The translations under genes and the position numbers were made by a program. From Pseudarthrobacter sulfonivorans (GTDB taxonomy: Bacteria; Actinomycetota; Actinomycetes; Actinomycetales; Micrococcaceae): a stretch of DNA of 64,000 nt. The first letter of the stretch is position 1. Every line of letters starts with the position of its first letter. Shown here one piece after another: positions 15,763 through 23,968 of this stretch. The stretch spans positions 1 to 64,000 of the forward strand of contig NZ_JACXBW010000016.1 of NCBI RefSeq assembly GCF_014712225.1. The letters are read 5' to 3'. Below the pieces are notes generated by a model. The model saw only the letters and a list, made by a program, of their open reading frames with translations, searched no databases and had not been told where the DNA came from.

Positions 15763-16518
15763 TCAGTTGCGGTTGAGCTCGTCCGAAATGATCTGGGCCG
15801 CCTTGCGCAGGATGGGCACCGCGCGGTCGCCGAAGGACAGGTCCACGCGGGACACCGGCCCGGAAACCGAAATGGCTGCGGGGGTTGGAGCATTGGGCAC
15901 GGCCATGGCAAAGCAGCGCACACCGATCTCCTGCTCCTCCTCATCAATGGAATAGCCCCGTTCGCGGATGAGCTTAAGGTCAGCCAGGAGATCATCGACG
16001 TCACCGATGCTCTTGGCCGTTGGTGTCGGCATCCCGGCGCGGGCCACAATGCCACGGACCACCTCGTCATCAAGCTGGGCCAGGATGGCCTTTCCGACGC
16101 CGGTTGCATGGGTATGGGCACGGCGGCCCACCTCGGTGAACATGCGCATGGAGTGCAGGGACGGCACCTGGGCCACGTAGATGACCATGTCAGAATCGAG
16201 CACCGCCATGTTGGAGGTCTCCCCCAGCTGGTCCACGAGGGATTTGAGCTGCGGCCGGGCCACGGCGCCCAGCTGTTTGTTGGCACCCTCGCCGAGCCTG
16301 ATCAGCCGCGGTCCCAAGGCGTAGCGACGGTTGGGCAGCTGGCGGATGTACCCCAGCGTGACCAAAGTGCGCAGCAGCCGGTGGATGGTGGGGAGCGGCA
16401 GGTCGGTAGAGGAGGAGAGCTCGCTGAGCGTCACGTCTCCGCCGGCGTCTGTGATGAGTTCCAGCAGTTCGAAGACGCGCTCGACCGACTGCACGCCTCC
16501 GGAGGCTTTTTCGGCCAT
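15763..16518 (-). CDS. IclR-family transcriptional regulator (AllR-like)
   Basis: A 251-residue regulator with an N-terminal winged helix (residues ~10-75; 'VQSVERVFELLELI...VTLSELSSSTDLPLPTIHRLLRTLVTLGYIRQL') and an IclR effector domain ('GETSNMAVLDSDMVIYVAQVPS', 'HATGVGKAILA', 'GYSIDEEEQEIGVRCFA'). A TTG start at 16551 is possible, but ATG 16518 has AGGAGA upstream and is chosen. IclR proteins of ureide regulons sense glyoxylate or allantoin-pathway metabolites. It is divergent from malic enzyme/malate synthase. Recurrent TTYCAYAAAGYGGAA-type sites across the region are its likely targets. Confidence 0.85.
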   Translation of the reverse strand: MAEKASGGVQSVERVFELLELITDAGGDVTLSELSSSTDLPLPTIHRLLRTLVTLGYIRQLPNRRYALGPRLIRLGEGANKQLGAVARPQLKSLVDQLGETSNMAVLDSDMVIYVAQVPSLHSMRMFTEVGRRAHTHATGVGKAILAQLDDEVVRGIVARAGMPTPTAKSIGDVDDLLADLKLIRERGYSIDEEEQEIGVRCFAMAVPNAPTPAAISVSGPVSRVDLSFGDRAVPILRKAAQIISDELNRN

Positions 16519-16651
16519 TCCGTTGTCTCCTAGTGGCTCAGATTCTGACAACTCTTATCCGCATCGTGAAAAGAGTTGCTTTGAACTCTCAAGATACAGC
16601 ACCCCGGAGCCGCGGGCGATGCCGCCAAACATGACCGGCCGAGGGTTGCTT

Positions 16652-16666
16652 TTCCACTTTGCAGAC
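16652..16666. promoter_or_regulatory. Candidate IclR operator between iclR and the malic enzyme gene
   Basis: TTCCACTTTGCAGAC; its reverse complement GTCTGCAAAGTGGAA shares the CAAAGTGGAA half with the sites at 12738 and 25461. It lies 74 bases before the malic enzyme ATG and in the leader of the iclR gene itself, so it could mediate autoregulation as well as control of the glyoxylate-to-pyruvate operon. Confidence 0.5.
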
Positions 16667-16739
16667 AATAATATCCATAATACGAAAACATTTGATTTGA
16701 AAGCGGCCCGTGTTCGGGCCTGAACGAGGAGGAAATTCA

Positions 16740-18143
16740 ATGGCGAACCCGAGTCCCGGAAATTCGATCACCCTGCGCGTCGCCGCGCCGTCGAGCTTTA
16801 CCGCCACCAGCGAACTGGCGGCCGCCGTCGCCGCGGCCGGTGCCGCCGTCACCGCCCTGGATGTGACCGAGTCCCACCACGACACCCTCGTTGTGGACGT
16901 CACGTGCAACACCACCGACGAGGCGCACGCGGACCGCATCAAGGAGGCGCTGAACGCCCTCGACGGCGTCACTGTCCAGCACGTCTCGGACCGCACCTTC
17001 CTGATGCACCTCGGCGGCAAGCTGGAGGTGGTCCCCAAAGTAGCCCTGCGCAACCGTGACGACCTCTCCCGCGCCTACACCCCCGGCGTCGCCCGCGTCT
17101 GCCTCGCCATCGCGGAGGACCCGTCGGCGGCCCGCAACCTGACCGTCAAGCGCAACACCATCGCCGTCCTCACCGACGGTTCGGCCGTCCTGGGTTTGGG
17201 CAACATCGGCCCGGCCGCTGCCCTGCCGGTGATGGAAGGCAAGGCCGCCCTGTTCAAGCAGTTCGCCAATGTCGACGCCTGGCCGGTCTGCCTGGACACC
17301 CAGGACACCGAGGAAATCATCATGATCGCCAAGGCCATGGCACCCGTCTACGGCGGCATCAACCTTGAGGACATCGCAGCCCCGCGCTGTTTCGAAATCG
17401 AGAAGCGCCTGCGCGACGAACTCGACATCCCCGTGTTCCACGATGACCAGCACGGCACCGCAATCGTCACCCTCGCAGCCCTGGTCAACGCCCTGCGCGT
17501 GGTGGACAAGAAACTCTCCGAGGTCCGCATTGTGGTGTCGGGCGTCGGCGCGGCCGGCTCGGCCATCATCCAGCTCCTCAAGGCCCAGGGCGCGCAGCAC
17601 ATCATCGCTGCCGGCCGTTCCGGTGCCATCCACTCGGGCGAGCAATACGACGACGAGCACCGCGCCTGGATTGCCGCGAACACCAACGAGGAAGGCTTCG
17701 CCGGGACCCTGCACGAGGCCATGACCGGCGCCGACGTGTTCATCGGCGTCAGCGCCCCGCACGTGATCGGTGAAGAGCAGGTGGCCGCGATGGCCGAGAA
17801 CGCCATCGTCTTCGCCATGGCCAACCCGACGCCGGAGATCGACCCCATTGTTGCTTCCAGGCACGCAGCCGTGGTTGCCACGGGCCGCAGCGATTTCCCC
17901 AACCAGATCAACAACGTGCTGGCCTTCCCCGGCTTCTTCCGCGGGCTGCTCGACGCCGGAGCGAGCGACATTACGCCGGAGATGCTGGTGGCCGCCGCAG
18001 AGGCGATTGCCAACCGGGTAGCTGACGACGAGCTCAATGCCAGCTACATTGTCCCCAGTGTGTTCGACCCCCACGTTGCCGCCGACGTCGCAGCCGCCGT
18101 CTCTGCTGCCGCCCACGCAGCAACCGCTTCCGCCCACGCCTGA
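16740..18143 (+). CDS. NAD(P)-dependent malic enzyme with N-terminal ACT-like domain
   Basis: A 467-residue enzyme that oxidatively decarboxylates malate to pyruvate. Residues ~10-85 form an ACT-like small-molecule-binding domain ('ITLRVAAPSSF...TALDVTESHHDTLVVDVTC'). The catalytic part has 'AYTPGVARVC', 'TDGSAVLGLGNIGP', the catalytic Lys in 'EGKAALFKQFANVDAWP', metal-binding 'FHDDQHGTAIV' and the Rossmann 'VVSGVGAAGSAI'. GAGGAGG precedes the ATG at 16740. It is first in an operon with malate synthase; the two together turn glyoxylate plus acetyl-CoA into pyruvate, which fits growth on purine-derived glyoxylate. Confidence 0.92.
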   Translation: MANPSPGNSITLRVAAPSSFTATSELAAAVAAAGAAVTALDVTESHHDTLVVDVTCNTTDEAHADRIKEALNALDGVTVQHVSDRTFLMHLGGKLEVVPKVALRNRDDLSRAYTPGVARVCLAIAEDPSAARNLTVKRNTIAVLTDGSAVLGLGNIGPAAALPVMEGKAALFKQFANVDAWPVCLDTQDTEEIIMIAKAMAPVYGGINLEDIAAPRCFEIEKRLRDELDIPVFHDDQHGTAIVTLAALVNALRVVDKKLSEVRIVVSGVGAAGSAIIQLLKAQGAQHIIAAGRSGAIHSGEQYDDEHRAWIAANTNEEGFAGTLHEAMTGADVFIGVSAPHVIGEEQVAAMAENAIVFAMANPTPEIDPIVASRHAAVVATGRSDFPNQINNVLAFPGFFRGLLDAGASDITPEMLVAAAEAIANRVADDELNASYIVPSVFDPHVAADVAAAVSAAAHAATASAHA

Positions 18144-18168
18144 TTCGCAGCCACCGAAAGGACCAGAA

Positions 18169-19782
18169 ATGGCCATCACCGTTACAGACCCCCGGCCGAT
18201 CGAGCGTGCGGAGGAGATCCTCACCCCCAAGGCCCTGGCGTTCGTGGAGGAGCTCCACAAGCGCTTCGCCGGCACCCGCAATGAGCTGCTCGCCGCCCGC
18301 GGCATCAAGCGCCAGCGCGTCGCCGAAACCGGCAAGCTGGATTTCCTGCCGGAGACCCAGGACGTGCGCGACGGCGACTGGAAGGTTGCCGAGGCACCGG
18401 AAGCGCTGCAGGACCGCCGGGTTGAAATGACCGGTCCCGCCAGCCCGGCCAAGATGGCCATCAATGCCCTGAACTCCGGCGCCAAGGTGTGGCTCGCGGA
18501 CCTTGAGGACGCCAGCACCCCCACCTGGTCCAACGTCATCGACTCCATCCTGAACCTGCGCGACGCCGCCACCGGCAGCCTGAGCTACACCTCGCCCGAC
18601 GGCAAGGAATACACGCTCCGCACCGACGCCCCGCTCGCCGTGGTGGTGGCCCGCCCGCGCGGCTGGCACCTGCCGGAAAAGCACCTGCTGATCGACGGCG
18701 AACCCGCCGTCGGTGCGCTGGTGGACTTCGGCCTGCACTTCTTCCACGTGGCCAAGCAGCTGGTGCTCAACGGCCAGGGCCCGTACTACTACCTGCCCAA
18801 GATGGAGAGCCACCTTGAGGCCCGCCTCTGGAACGAGGTGTTCGTCTATGCGCAGGACTTCCTGGGCCTTGGACAGGGCACCATCCGTGCCACCGTCCTG
18901 ATCGAGACCATCCCGGCGGCTTTTGAAATGGACGAGATCCTCTACGAGCTGCGCGACCACGCATCCGGCCTGAACGCCGGCCGCTGGGACTACCTCTTCA
19001 GCATCATCAAGTACTTCCGTGATGCCGGCGAGGAATTCGTCCTGCCGGACCGCGCCTCCGTGGTGATGACAGCACCGTTCATGCGTGCCTACACGGAACT
19101 CCTGGTCAAGACCTGCCACCAGCGCGGCGCGTTCGCCATGGGCGGCATGGCCGCGGTCATCCCCAACCGCCGCCACCCCGAGGTCACCGAGGCCGCCTTC
19201 GCCAAGGTCCGCGCGGACAAAACCCGTGAAGCCAACGACGGGTTCGACGGCTCGTGGGTGGCCCACCCGGACCTGGTCCCCACGTGCCGCGAGGTGTTCG
19301 ATGCCGTGCTCGGCGACCCGGAAAAGGGCGGCCGCCCCAACCAGCTTGATAAGCAGCGCCCCGAGGTGTCCGTCACGGCGGATCAGCTCCTGGACATCGC
19401 CTCGGCCGACGGCCAGGTCACCGAAGGCGGGCTGCGCCTGAACCTGTACGTCGCCGTCGCGTACACCGCGGTGTGGCTGTCCGGCAACGGCGCAGTGGCC
19501 ATCCACAACCTGATGGAGGATGCCGCCACTGCTGAAATCTCCCGCTCGCAGGTGTGGCAGCAGATCCGCAACAAGTCGGTCCTTGCCGATACCGGCAACA
19601 CCGTGACCCGTGAGCTGGTGGAGCGGATCCTGGGCGAGGAAACGGAACGGCTCCGCACGGAGTTCGGCGACGAAGCGTTCCGCCGCTACTACAAGCCGGC
19701 CAGCGACCTGATCGCGGATATCTGCCTGTCGGAGGACTACACGGACTTCCTCACCACCCCGGCCTACGAACTGGTGGACTGA
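18169..19782 (+). CDS. aceB: Malate synthase A
   Basis: A 537-residue malate synthase A, which condenses glyoxylate with acetyl-CoA. Family landmarks are 'GPASPAKMAINALNSGAKVWLADLEDASTPTW', 'ARPRGWHLPEKH', 'YYYLPKMESHLEARLW', 'ATVLIETIPAAFEMDEILYELRDHASGLNAGRWDYLFS' and 'NGAVAIHNLMEDAATAEISRSQVWQ' with the catalytic Asp. The start at ATG 18169 follows AAAGGA; an in-frame ATG 44 codons earlier lies inside the malic enzyme gene and is rejected. It is co-transcribed with malic enzyme (25-base gap) and the CitE-like gene (1-base gap). Its location points to glyoxylate from ureides rather than from isocitrate. Confidence 0.95.
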   Translation: MAITVTDPRPIERAEEILTPKALAFVEELHKRFAGTRNELLAARGIKRQRVAETGKLDFLPETQDVRDGDWKVAEAPEALQDRRVEMTGPASPAKMAINALNSGAKVWLADLEDASTPTWSNVIDSILNLRDAATGSLSYTSPDGKEYTLRTDAPLAVVVARPRGWHLPEKHLLIDGEPAVGALVDFGLHFFHVAKQLVLNGQGPYYYLPKMESHLEARLWNEVFVYAQDFLGLGQGTIRATVLIETIPAAFEMDEILYELRDHASGLNAGRWDYLFSIIKYFRDAGEEFVLPDRASVVMTAPFMRAYTELLVKTCHQRGAFAMGGMAAVIPNRRHPEVTEAAFAKVRADKTREANDGFDGSWVAHPDLVPTCREVFDAVLGDPEKGGRPNQLDKQRPEVSVTADQLLDIASADGQVTEGGLRLNLYVAVAYTAVWLSGNGAVAIHNLMEDAATAEISRSQVWQQIRNKSVLADTGNTVTRELVERILGEETERLRTEFGDEAFRRYYKPASDLIADICLSEDYTDFLTTPAYELVD

Positions 19783-19783
19783 G

Positions 19784-21052
19784 ATGGCCGAATCCTCCTT
19801 CAGCAGCTCAGACCTCGCCAGGATCGAGGAACAGCTGGCCGCGACTGACCAGCTGCTGGAACGCAATTACCCGGGCGACGACGGCTCCCGCCAGCCCGTC
19901 CACACCGTCTACGTTCCGGCGGACCGGTTCACGCCGTCGTTCGCTGCCGACTGGGGCGCCCAGGCGCTCGCGGAGGCGGCGGCCCACGGCGGGCTCGAGA
20001 AGCTCGGTGCGCTGTTGGGCCAGGACGCCGAACTCGCCGGGGCGGTCGCGTCACGGGTCCGGGCCAAGCTCGAAAGCGAGCCGATCGAAGACCTGCGCCT
20101 CGACTTCGAAGATGGCTACGGTGACCGCGGCGACGAGGCAGAAGACGCCGACGCCGTTGCTGCCGCCCACACTGTGGCCGCAGCAGTCGCCACCGGCACG
20201 GCCCCGCCGTTCATCGGCATCCGCTTCAAGTGCTTCGAGGCACCTACCCGGACCCGCGGCCTGAAGACGCTGGACCTGTTCGTCTCCACGCTCGCTGCTG
20301 CCGGCGAGCTTCCCGCGGGGCTGGTCCTCACCCTGCCCAAGGTCACCACCGTGGCGCAGGTCCAGGCCATGGACTTCGCCGTGTCCCGGCTGGAGGAAGC
20401 CCACGGGCTTCCCGCCGGACGGCTCCGCTTCGAAGTCCAGGTGGAAACGCCGCAGCTGATCCTCGGGCCGGATGGCACCTCCCCCGTGGCACAGCTTCCG
20501 CACGTGGTTCCGGGACGCATCAGCGCCCTGCACTACGGCACCTACGACTACTCCGCCTCGCTGCAGATTTCGGCCGAATACCAGTCCATGGAGCACCCCG
20601 TGGCGGACTTCGCCAAGGAAGTGATGCAGCTGGCCGTCGCGGGCACGGGCATCCGGCTCTCCGACGGTTCCACCAACATCATCCCGGTGGGCGACGCCGT
20701 CGAGGATGCCTGGAAGCTGCACGGCCGGCTGGTCCGGCGTTCGCTGGAACGTGGCTACTACCAGGGCTGGGACCTGCACGCCGCGCAGCTGCCCAGCCGG
20801 TTCGCCGCCACGTATGCCTTCTACCGGGAGGGCCTCCCGGCCGCCGCCGCACGGCTGCGGAACTATGTGGAACACACCGAAGGCGGGGTTATGGACGAAC
20901 CCGCCACAGCCCGGGCACTGGCGGCCTTCGTCCTGCGCGGCGTCCAGTGCGGCGCCGTGGGGACCGACGAGGTCCAGGCGCTTGCCGGCGTCGAGCTTTC
21001 CCAGCTGACCGCACTGGCGCACCCGCGGCTGGCACACTCCACTTCGAAGTAA
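19784..21052 (+). CDS. CitE/HpcH-aldolase-like protein (DUF6986-type), function unknown
   Basis: A 422-residue protein of the pyruvate-enolate TIM-barrel type. 'DLRLDFEDGYGDRG' (residue ~105), 'GIRFKCFEAPTRTRGLKTLDLF', 'LTLPKVTT', 'RFEVQVETPQLIL' and 'ALHYGTYDYSASL' are seen; the Glu/Asp pairs resemble the metal site of CitE-like lyases. I recall the family as DUF6986 or 'aldolase' in actinobacteria. It starts 1 base after the malate synthase stop and precedes ureidoglycine aminohydrolase, so a role in glyoxylate or ureidoglycolate carbon flow is likely, such as a C-C lyase or an acyl-CoA/alpha-keto acid aldol reaction. The actual reaction is not known to me. Confidence 0.75.
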   Translation: MAESSFSSSDLARIEEQLAATDQLLERNYPGDDGSRQPVHTVYVPADRFTPSFAADWGAQALAEAAAHGGLEKLGALLGQDAELAGAVASRVRAKLESEPIEDLRLDFEDGYGDRGDEAEDADAVAAAHTVAAAVATGTAPPFIGIRFKCFEAPTRTRGLKTLDLFVSTLAAAGELPAGLVLTLPKVTTVAQVQAMDFAVSRLEEAHGLPAGRLRFEVQVETPQLILGPDGTSPVAQLPHVVPGRISALHYGTYDYSASLQISAEYQSMEHPVADFAKEVMQLAVAGTGIRLSDGSTNIIPVGDAVEDAWKLHGRLVRRSLERGYYQGWDLHAAQLPSRFAATYAFYREGLPAAAARLRNYVEHTEGGVMDEPATARALAAFVLRGVQCGAVGTDEVQALAGVELSQLTALAHPRLAHSTSK

Positions 21053-21062
21053 GGATTCCAAG

Positions 21063-21875
21063 ATGGGCAAGTACTACTACCCCCAGGGCGGCCTGCCGCC
21101 GCAGACCCACCTCACCACGGAGCGGGCCATCGTCACGGAGGCGTACACGGTCATCCCCAAGGGCGTTATGACCGACATCGTAACCAGCACCCTGCCGGGT
21201 TTCTCCAACACGCGCTCCTGGATCCTGGCCCGCCCGATTTCCGGGTTTGCCACCACGTTCTCGCAGCTGATCGTGGAGATCGGCCCCGGCGGCGGCGCTC
21301 CCAGGGCCGAGTTTGAGCCCGGCGTCGAAGGCGTCGTCTTCGTCACCAAGGGCAAGGTCAACCTGACCCTCGACGGCGAACTGCACCAGCTTGAGGAGGG
21401 CGGCTACGCCTACCTGGCCGCCGGCGCCACCTGGGGCCTGGAGAACGTCTCGGATGACATTGTCTCCTTCCAATGGATCCGTAAGGCCTACGAGCGGCTT
21501 GAGGGTTACGAGGCAAAGTCCTTCGTCACCAGTGATGCCGAGGTGGAACCCACCGCGATGCCGGATACCGACGGCGCCTGGAAGACCACCCGCTTCACGG
21601 ATTCCAGCGACCTGGCGCACGACATGCAGGTGAACATTGTGACGTTCCAGCCGGGCGGGGTCATCCCGTTCCCGGAGACCCACGTTATGGAGCATGGCCT
21701 GTACGTCCTGGAGGGCAAAGCCATGTACCTGCTCAACAATGACTGGGTGGAGGTGGAGGCCGGCGACTTCATGTGGCTGCGCGCGTTCTGCCCGCAGGCT
21801 TGCTACGCCGGAGGTCCCGGCCAGTTCCGTTACCTGCTGTACAAGGACATGAACCGCCAGATTCGCCTCACCTGA
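21063..21875 (+). CDS. allE: (S)-ureidoglycine aminohydrolase
   Basis: A 270-residue bicupin. The N-terminal cupin lacks a full metal site. The C-terminal cupin has 'FPETHVMEHGLYVLEGKAMYLL' (Glu, His, His) and 'CPQACYAGG' (Gln), the Mn-binding set of ureidoglycine aminohydrolase. The enzyme releases ammonia from (S)-ureidoglycine to give (S)-ureidoglycolate, two steps below allantoin. The allantoate amidohydrolase that makes its substrate is not in the window. It is the last gene of the malic enzyme-aceB-CitE-like-allE operon and ends before an 18-bp terminator stem. Confidence 0.9.
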   Translation: MGKYYYPQGGLPPQTHLTTERAIVTEAYTVIPKGVMTDIVTSTLPGFSNTRSWILARPISGFATTFSQLIVEIGPGGGAPRAEFEPGVEGVVFVTKGKVNLTLDGELHQLEEGGYAYLAAGATWGLENVSDDIVSFQWIRKAYERLEGYEAKSFVTSDAEVEPTAMPDTDGAWKTTRFTDSSDLAHDMQVNIVTFQPGGVIPFPETHVMEHGLYVLEGKAMYLLNNDWVEVEAGDFMWLRAFCPQACYAGGPGQFRYLLYKDMNRQIRLT

Positions 21876-21895
21876 ATCGCGTTACGGATCCCGGC

Positions 21896-21935
21896 AGAGG
21901 CCGACGGCGGAACTCACGTTCCGCCGTCGGCCTCT
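21896..21935 (+). terminator. Strong terminator hairpin after allE
   Basis: A perfect 18-base-pair stem (AGAGGCCGACGGCGGAAC and complement) with a TCAC loop, 20 bases after the allE stop. The inner GACGGCGG/CCGCCGTC belongs to the hairpin family seen at 27380, 40659, 41823, 46179 and 58723. Confidence 0.85.
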
Positions 21936-22315
21936 GTTCGTGGGGGCTTGGCGCTAGCCCCGGCGACGAACTTTCATCCCTTGGCCGTTGCTGGAGTGAC
22001 CAGATTTAATCCTGTTATGCGCGGGACGGCATACTGGCGGCCTCGTGAAAAAACCCGGCAAGACGGTGGCACTAGCCCTAGCGCCCGGCCAAGCGCAGGC
22101 GCACGATGGAGGTACCGGGTCTCAACTATCACAAGGAATCCGGGGTGAGCCCCCCGCTTAGCCGGGGCGTGCTGTTTGAAAATGGGACGGGCAGGCTGCT
22201 GCCGCCACACTGATCAAATGCGACGTACCCCGTCGCGCCTATGACGACGTGTTCAGTCGCGTCCGCTTTTGTGCTGTCCAAAAAATGGTGTTTCGCATCC
22301 TTAATAGGAGCAAAA
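21936..22315. other. Gene-free stretch upstream of a secreted protein
   Basis: No gene is supported here. Base composition falls near 22000-22020 and again at 22270-22315, just before the secreted-protein start. A possible short GC-rich hairpin lies near 22140-22170 (CCGGGGTGAGCC...GCCGGGG). It was compared by eye with cyclic-di-AMP, cyclic-di-GMP and cobalamin riboswitch landmarks and did not match convincingly. Confidence 0.4.
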
Positions 22316-22810
22316 ATGTCTAGCAATCCAACAATGAAAACCCGTTCAATCAGGGCAAGGATCGCCTTGGTTCCGGCCCTCTCATTAAGTCTGCTCGGCG
22401 GTTCCGCGGCAATGGCTGCCCCGGCCCAGGCTGACAATGATCATGATTCAAAACATGGATGTACCGTCAAAGCCCTGAAGCCCTCGGACGAACGCGGCGT
22501 ATGGGTGAACTTCAAGATCAGCGTGAACTGTAAAGATGGGAAGCGGACTGTCCACATCAAGCAGGTACGCTACGAAGCTGACCGCGGCCGCGATACCTTC
22601 CTGGGTGACGACTACATTAAGCGCGACGTGAAGGGCTACAAGGTAATAGACAGCCTTGACAAAGTCCGGTCGAACCTCGACCGCAACGGCAGCGAAGAGG
22701 TCTATCACGTGATCTGGTACGGGGTTGAGGACGACCACGGCAAGGTAACCAAGTGGTTCTACGACAAGAGCGACACCCTGAGGTACGTCAACGCGCATTA
22801 TGACCGCTAG
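22316..22810 (+). CDS. Secreted protein of unknown function
   Basis: Not recognised. The 164-residue product begins with a Sec signal: a basic stretch 'MKTRSIRARI', a hydrophobic core 'ALVPALSLSLLGGSAAMA' and a likely cleavage after 'APAQA'. The mature part (about 120 residues) is highly charged, rich in Asp, Lys and His ('DNDHDSKHGC'), and has two Cys (HGCTVK and SVNCKD) that could pair. Start ATG 22316 follows AGGAG; an ATG 25 codons upstream has no ribosome site. DNA here is lower in GC than its neighbours, suggesting a recent insertion into the purine island. Confidence 0.7.
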   Translation: MSSNPTMKTRSIRARIALVPALSLSLLGGSAAMAAPAQADNDHDSKHGCTVKALKPSDERGVWVNFKISVNCKDGKRTVHIKQVRYEADRGRDTFLGDDYIKRDVKGYKVIDSLDKVRSNLDRNGSEEVYHVIWYGVEDDHGKVTKWFYDKSDTLRYVNAHYDR

Positions 22811-22867
22811 CAGGGGTCCAGTTCGTTCACAACGTCCAGTTGGTTCACCAAAAATCCACGCAGTCCT

Positions 22868-22893
22868 GAGCCAGGGGCCCACACCCCTGGCTC
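22868..22893. terminator. Convergent terminator hairpin
   Basis: A perfect 10-bp stem (GAGCCAGGGG / CCCCTGGCTC) with a CCCACA loop between the secreted-protein gene and the dehydratase gene, which end toward each other. Confidence 0.75.
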
Positions 22894-22911
22894 TTCGCTG
22901 CGCCCCGCAGG

Positions 22912-23844
22912 TCAGACCGTGGCGGGGTCCGTGTTGGCGCCGCAGAGAATCACGGCCACGCGTTCCCCGGCCGCCGGGACATAGGCGCCGGAGTGCAGGG
23001 CGGCGAAAGCCGCAGCCGCGCCGTGCTCCACGACGATCCGGTACTGCTCCCACAGCAGGGAGCGGGCGGCCACGATGTCCGCGTCGGAGACCAGCACAGC
23101 CCGCACGCCGGTACGGACGGCCACCTCGAAGCCGATCCGGCCGATCTGGCGTGCGCCCAGGGAATCGGCGGCGACCCCGGAGACGGCCACGTCCACGGGA
23201 GTCCCCGCCGCGAGCGCGGCATGCAGGGTGGGCGTGGTCTCGGACTCGACGCCCACCACCTTGGCATGGCCCTCGACGGCGGCCGCGACCCCCGCCATGA
23301 GCCCGCCGCCGCCCACGGCCACCACCACCGTGTCCACGTCGCCCAACTGTGCCAGCAGTTCGGTTCCGATCGTGCCCGCGCCGGCGGCGATCTCGGGCTG
23401 GTCGTAGGCATGGCAGTAGACGGCGCCCGTCTCGGCGGCGTACGCCATCGCGGCGTCGTAGGCCTCGGAATATTCGGCACCGTGCTGGACCACGTGGGCG
23501 CCGATGGCCACGAGCTTCCTGACCTTCACGGCGGGGGCGGTCTCGGGCACGAAGACGGTGGCAGGGACGCCGACTTCCGTGGCGGCGTAGGCGTTGGCGA
23601 GGCCGGCGTTGCCGCCGGAGGCCACCACGATGCCCACGTCGTCCTTCAGCTCGCCGCGTTCCCGGCAGGCCAGGACCCGGTTAAACGCGCCCCGGGCCTT
23701 GAAGGTGCCGGTGTGCTGCATGAACTCACACTTGAGCCACACCTCGCCGGGGAGCACGCCGGCATCGGCCTTCAGCACGGGCGTGACGCGGACCCTCCCG
23801 TCGATGCGGGCAGCGGCTTCGTCGACGTCGGCGCGTGTGATCAC
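22912..23844 (-). CDS. PLP-dependent serine/threonine dehydratase
   Basis: A 310-residue fold-type II PLP enzyme. The Schiff-base Lys is in 'QHTGTFKARGAFN' (residue ~48), the phosphate-side loop is 'ASGGNAGLANAYAA', and the glycine-rich PLP-phosphate loop is 'AVGGGGLMAGVAAA'. There is no regulatory ACT domain, so it resembles catabolic threonine/serine ammonia-lyases that form 2-oxobutyrate or pyruvate. Threo-3-hydroxyaspartate dehydratase, which acts on a compound related to glyoxylate metabolism, is an alternative that motif inspection cannot exclude. It is monocistronic, within the purine island but with no direct link to it. Confidence 0.82.
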   Translation of the reverse strand: MITRADVDEAAARIDGRVRVTPVLKADAGVLPGEVWLKCEFMQHTGTFKARGAFNRVLACRERGELKDDVGIVVASGGNAGLANAYAATEVGVPATVFVPETAPAVKVRKLVAIGAHVVQHGAEYSEAYDAAMAYAAETGAVYCHAYDQPEIAAGAGTIGTELLAQLGDVDTVVVAVGGGGLMAGVAAAVEGHAKVVGVESETTPTLHAALAAGTPVDVAVSGVAADSLGARQIGRIGFEVAVRTGVRAVLVSDADIVAARSLLWEQYRIVVEHGAAAAFAALHSGAYVPAAGERVAVILCGANTDPATV

Positions 23845-23968
23845 TCGGAAATCCTCGTTTCGGTGGGGCTGGATCGAACCTTCAGGCTATCGCCCGCCTG
23901 GACAGCCGCCGGGCAGCCAGCCATGGAACTCATGTCCGGGCATCCCCTCCTCCAGTAGGATGTCCCCC

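Noticed and set aside
16737..18572. A 611-codon antisense frame across malic enzyme and malate synthase
   Set aside because: No domain, and it crosses the junction of two well-supported genes.
21936..22315. Riboswitch upstream of the secreted protein
   Set aside because: Hairpin-like bases exist but none of the conserved cores of cyclic-di-AMP, cyclic-di-GMP or cobalamin riboswitches could be matched by eye.
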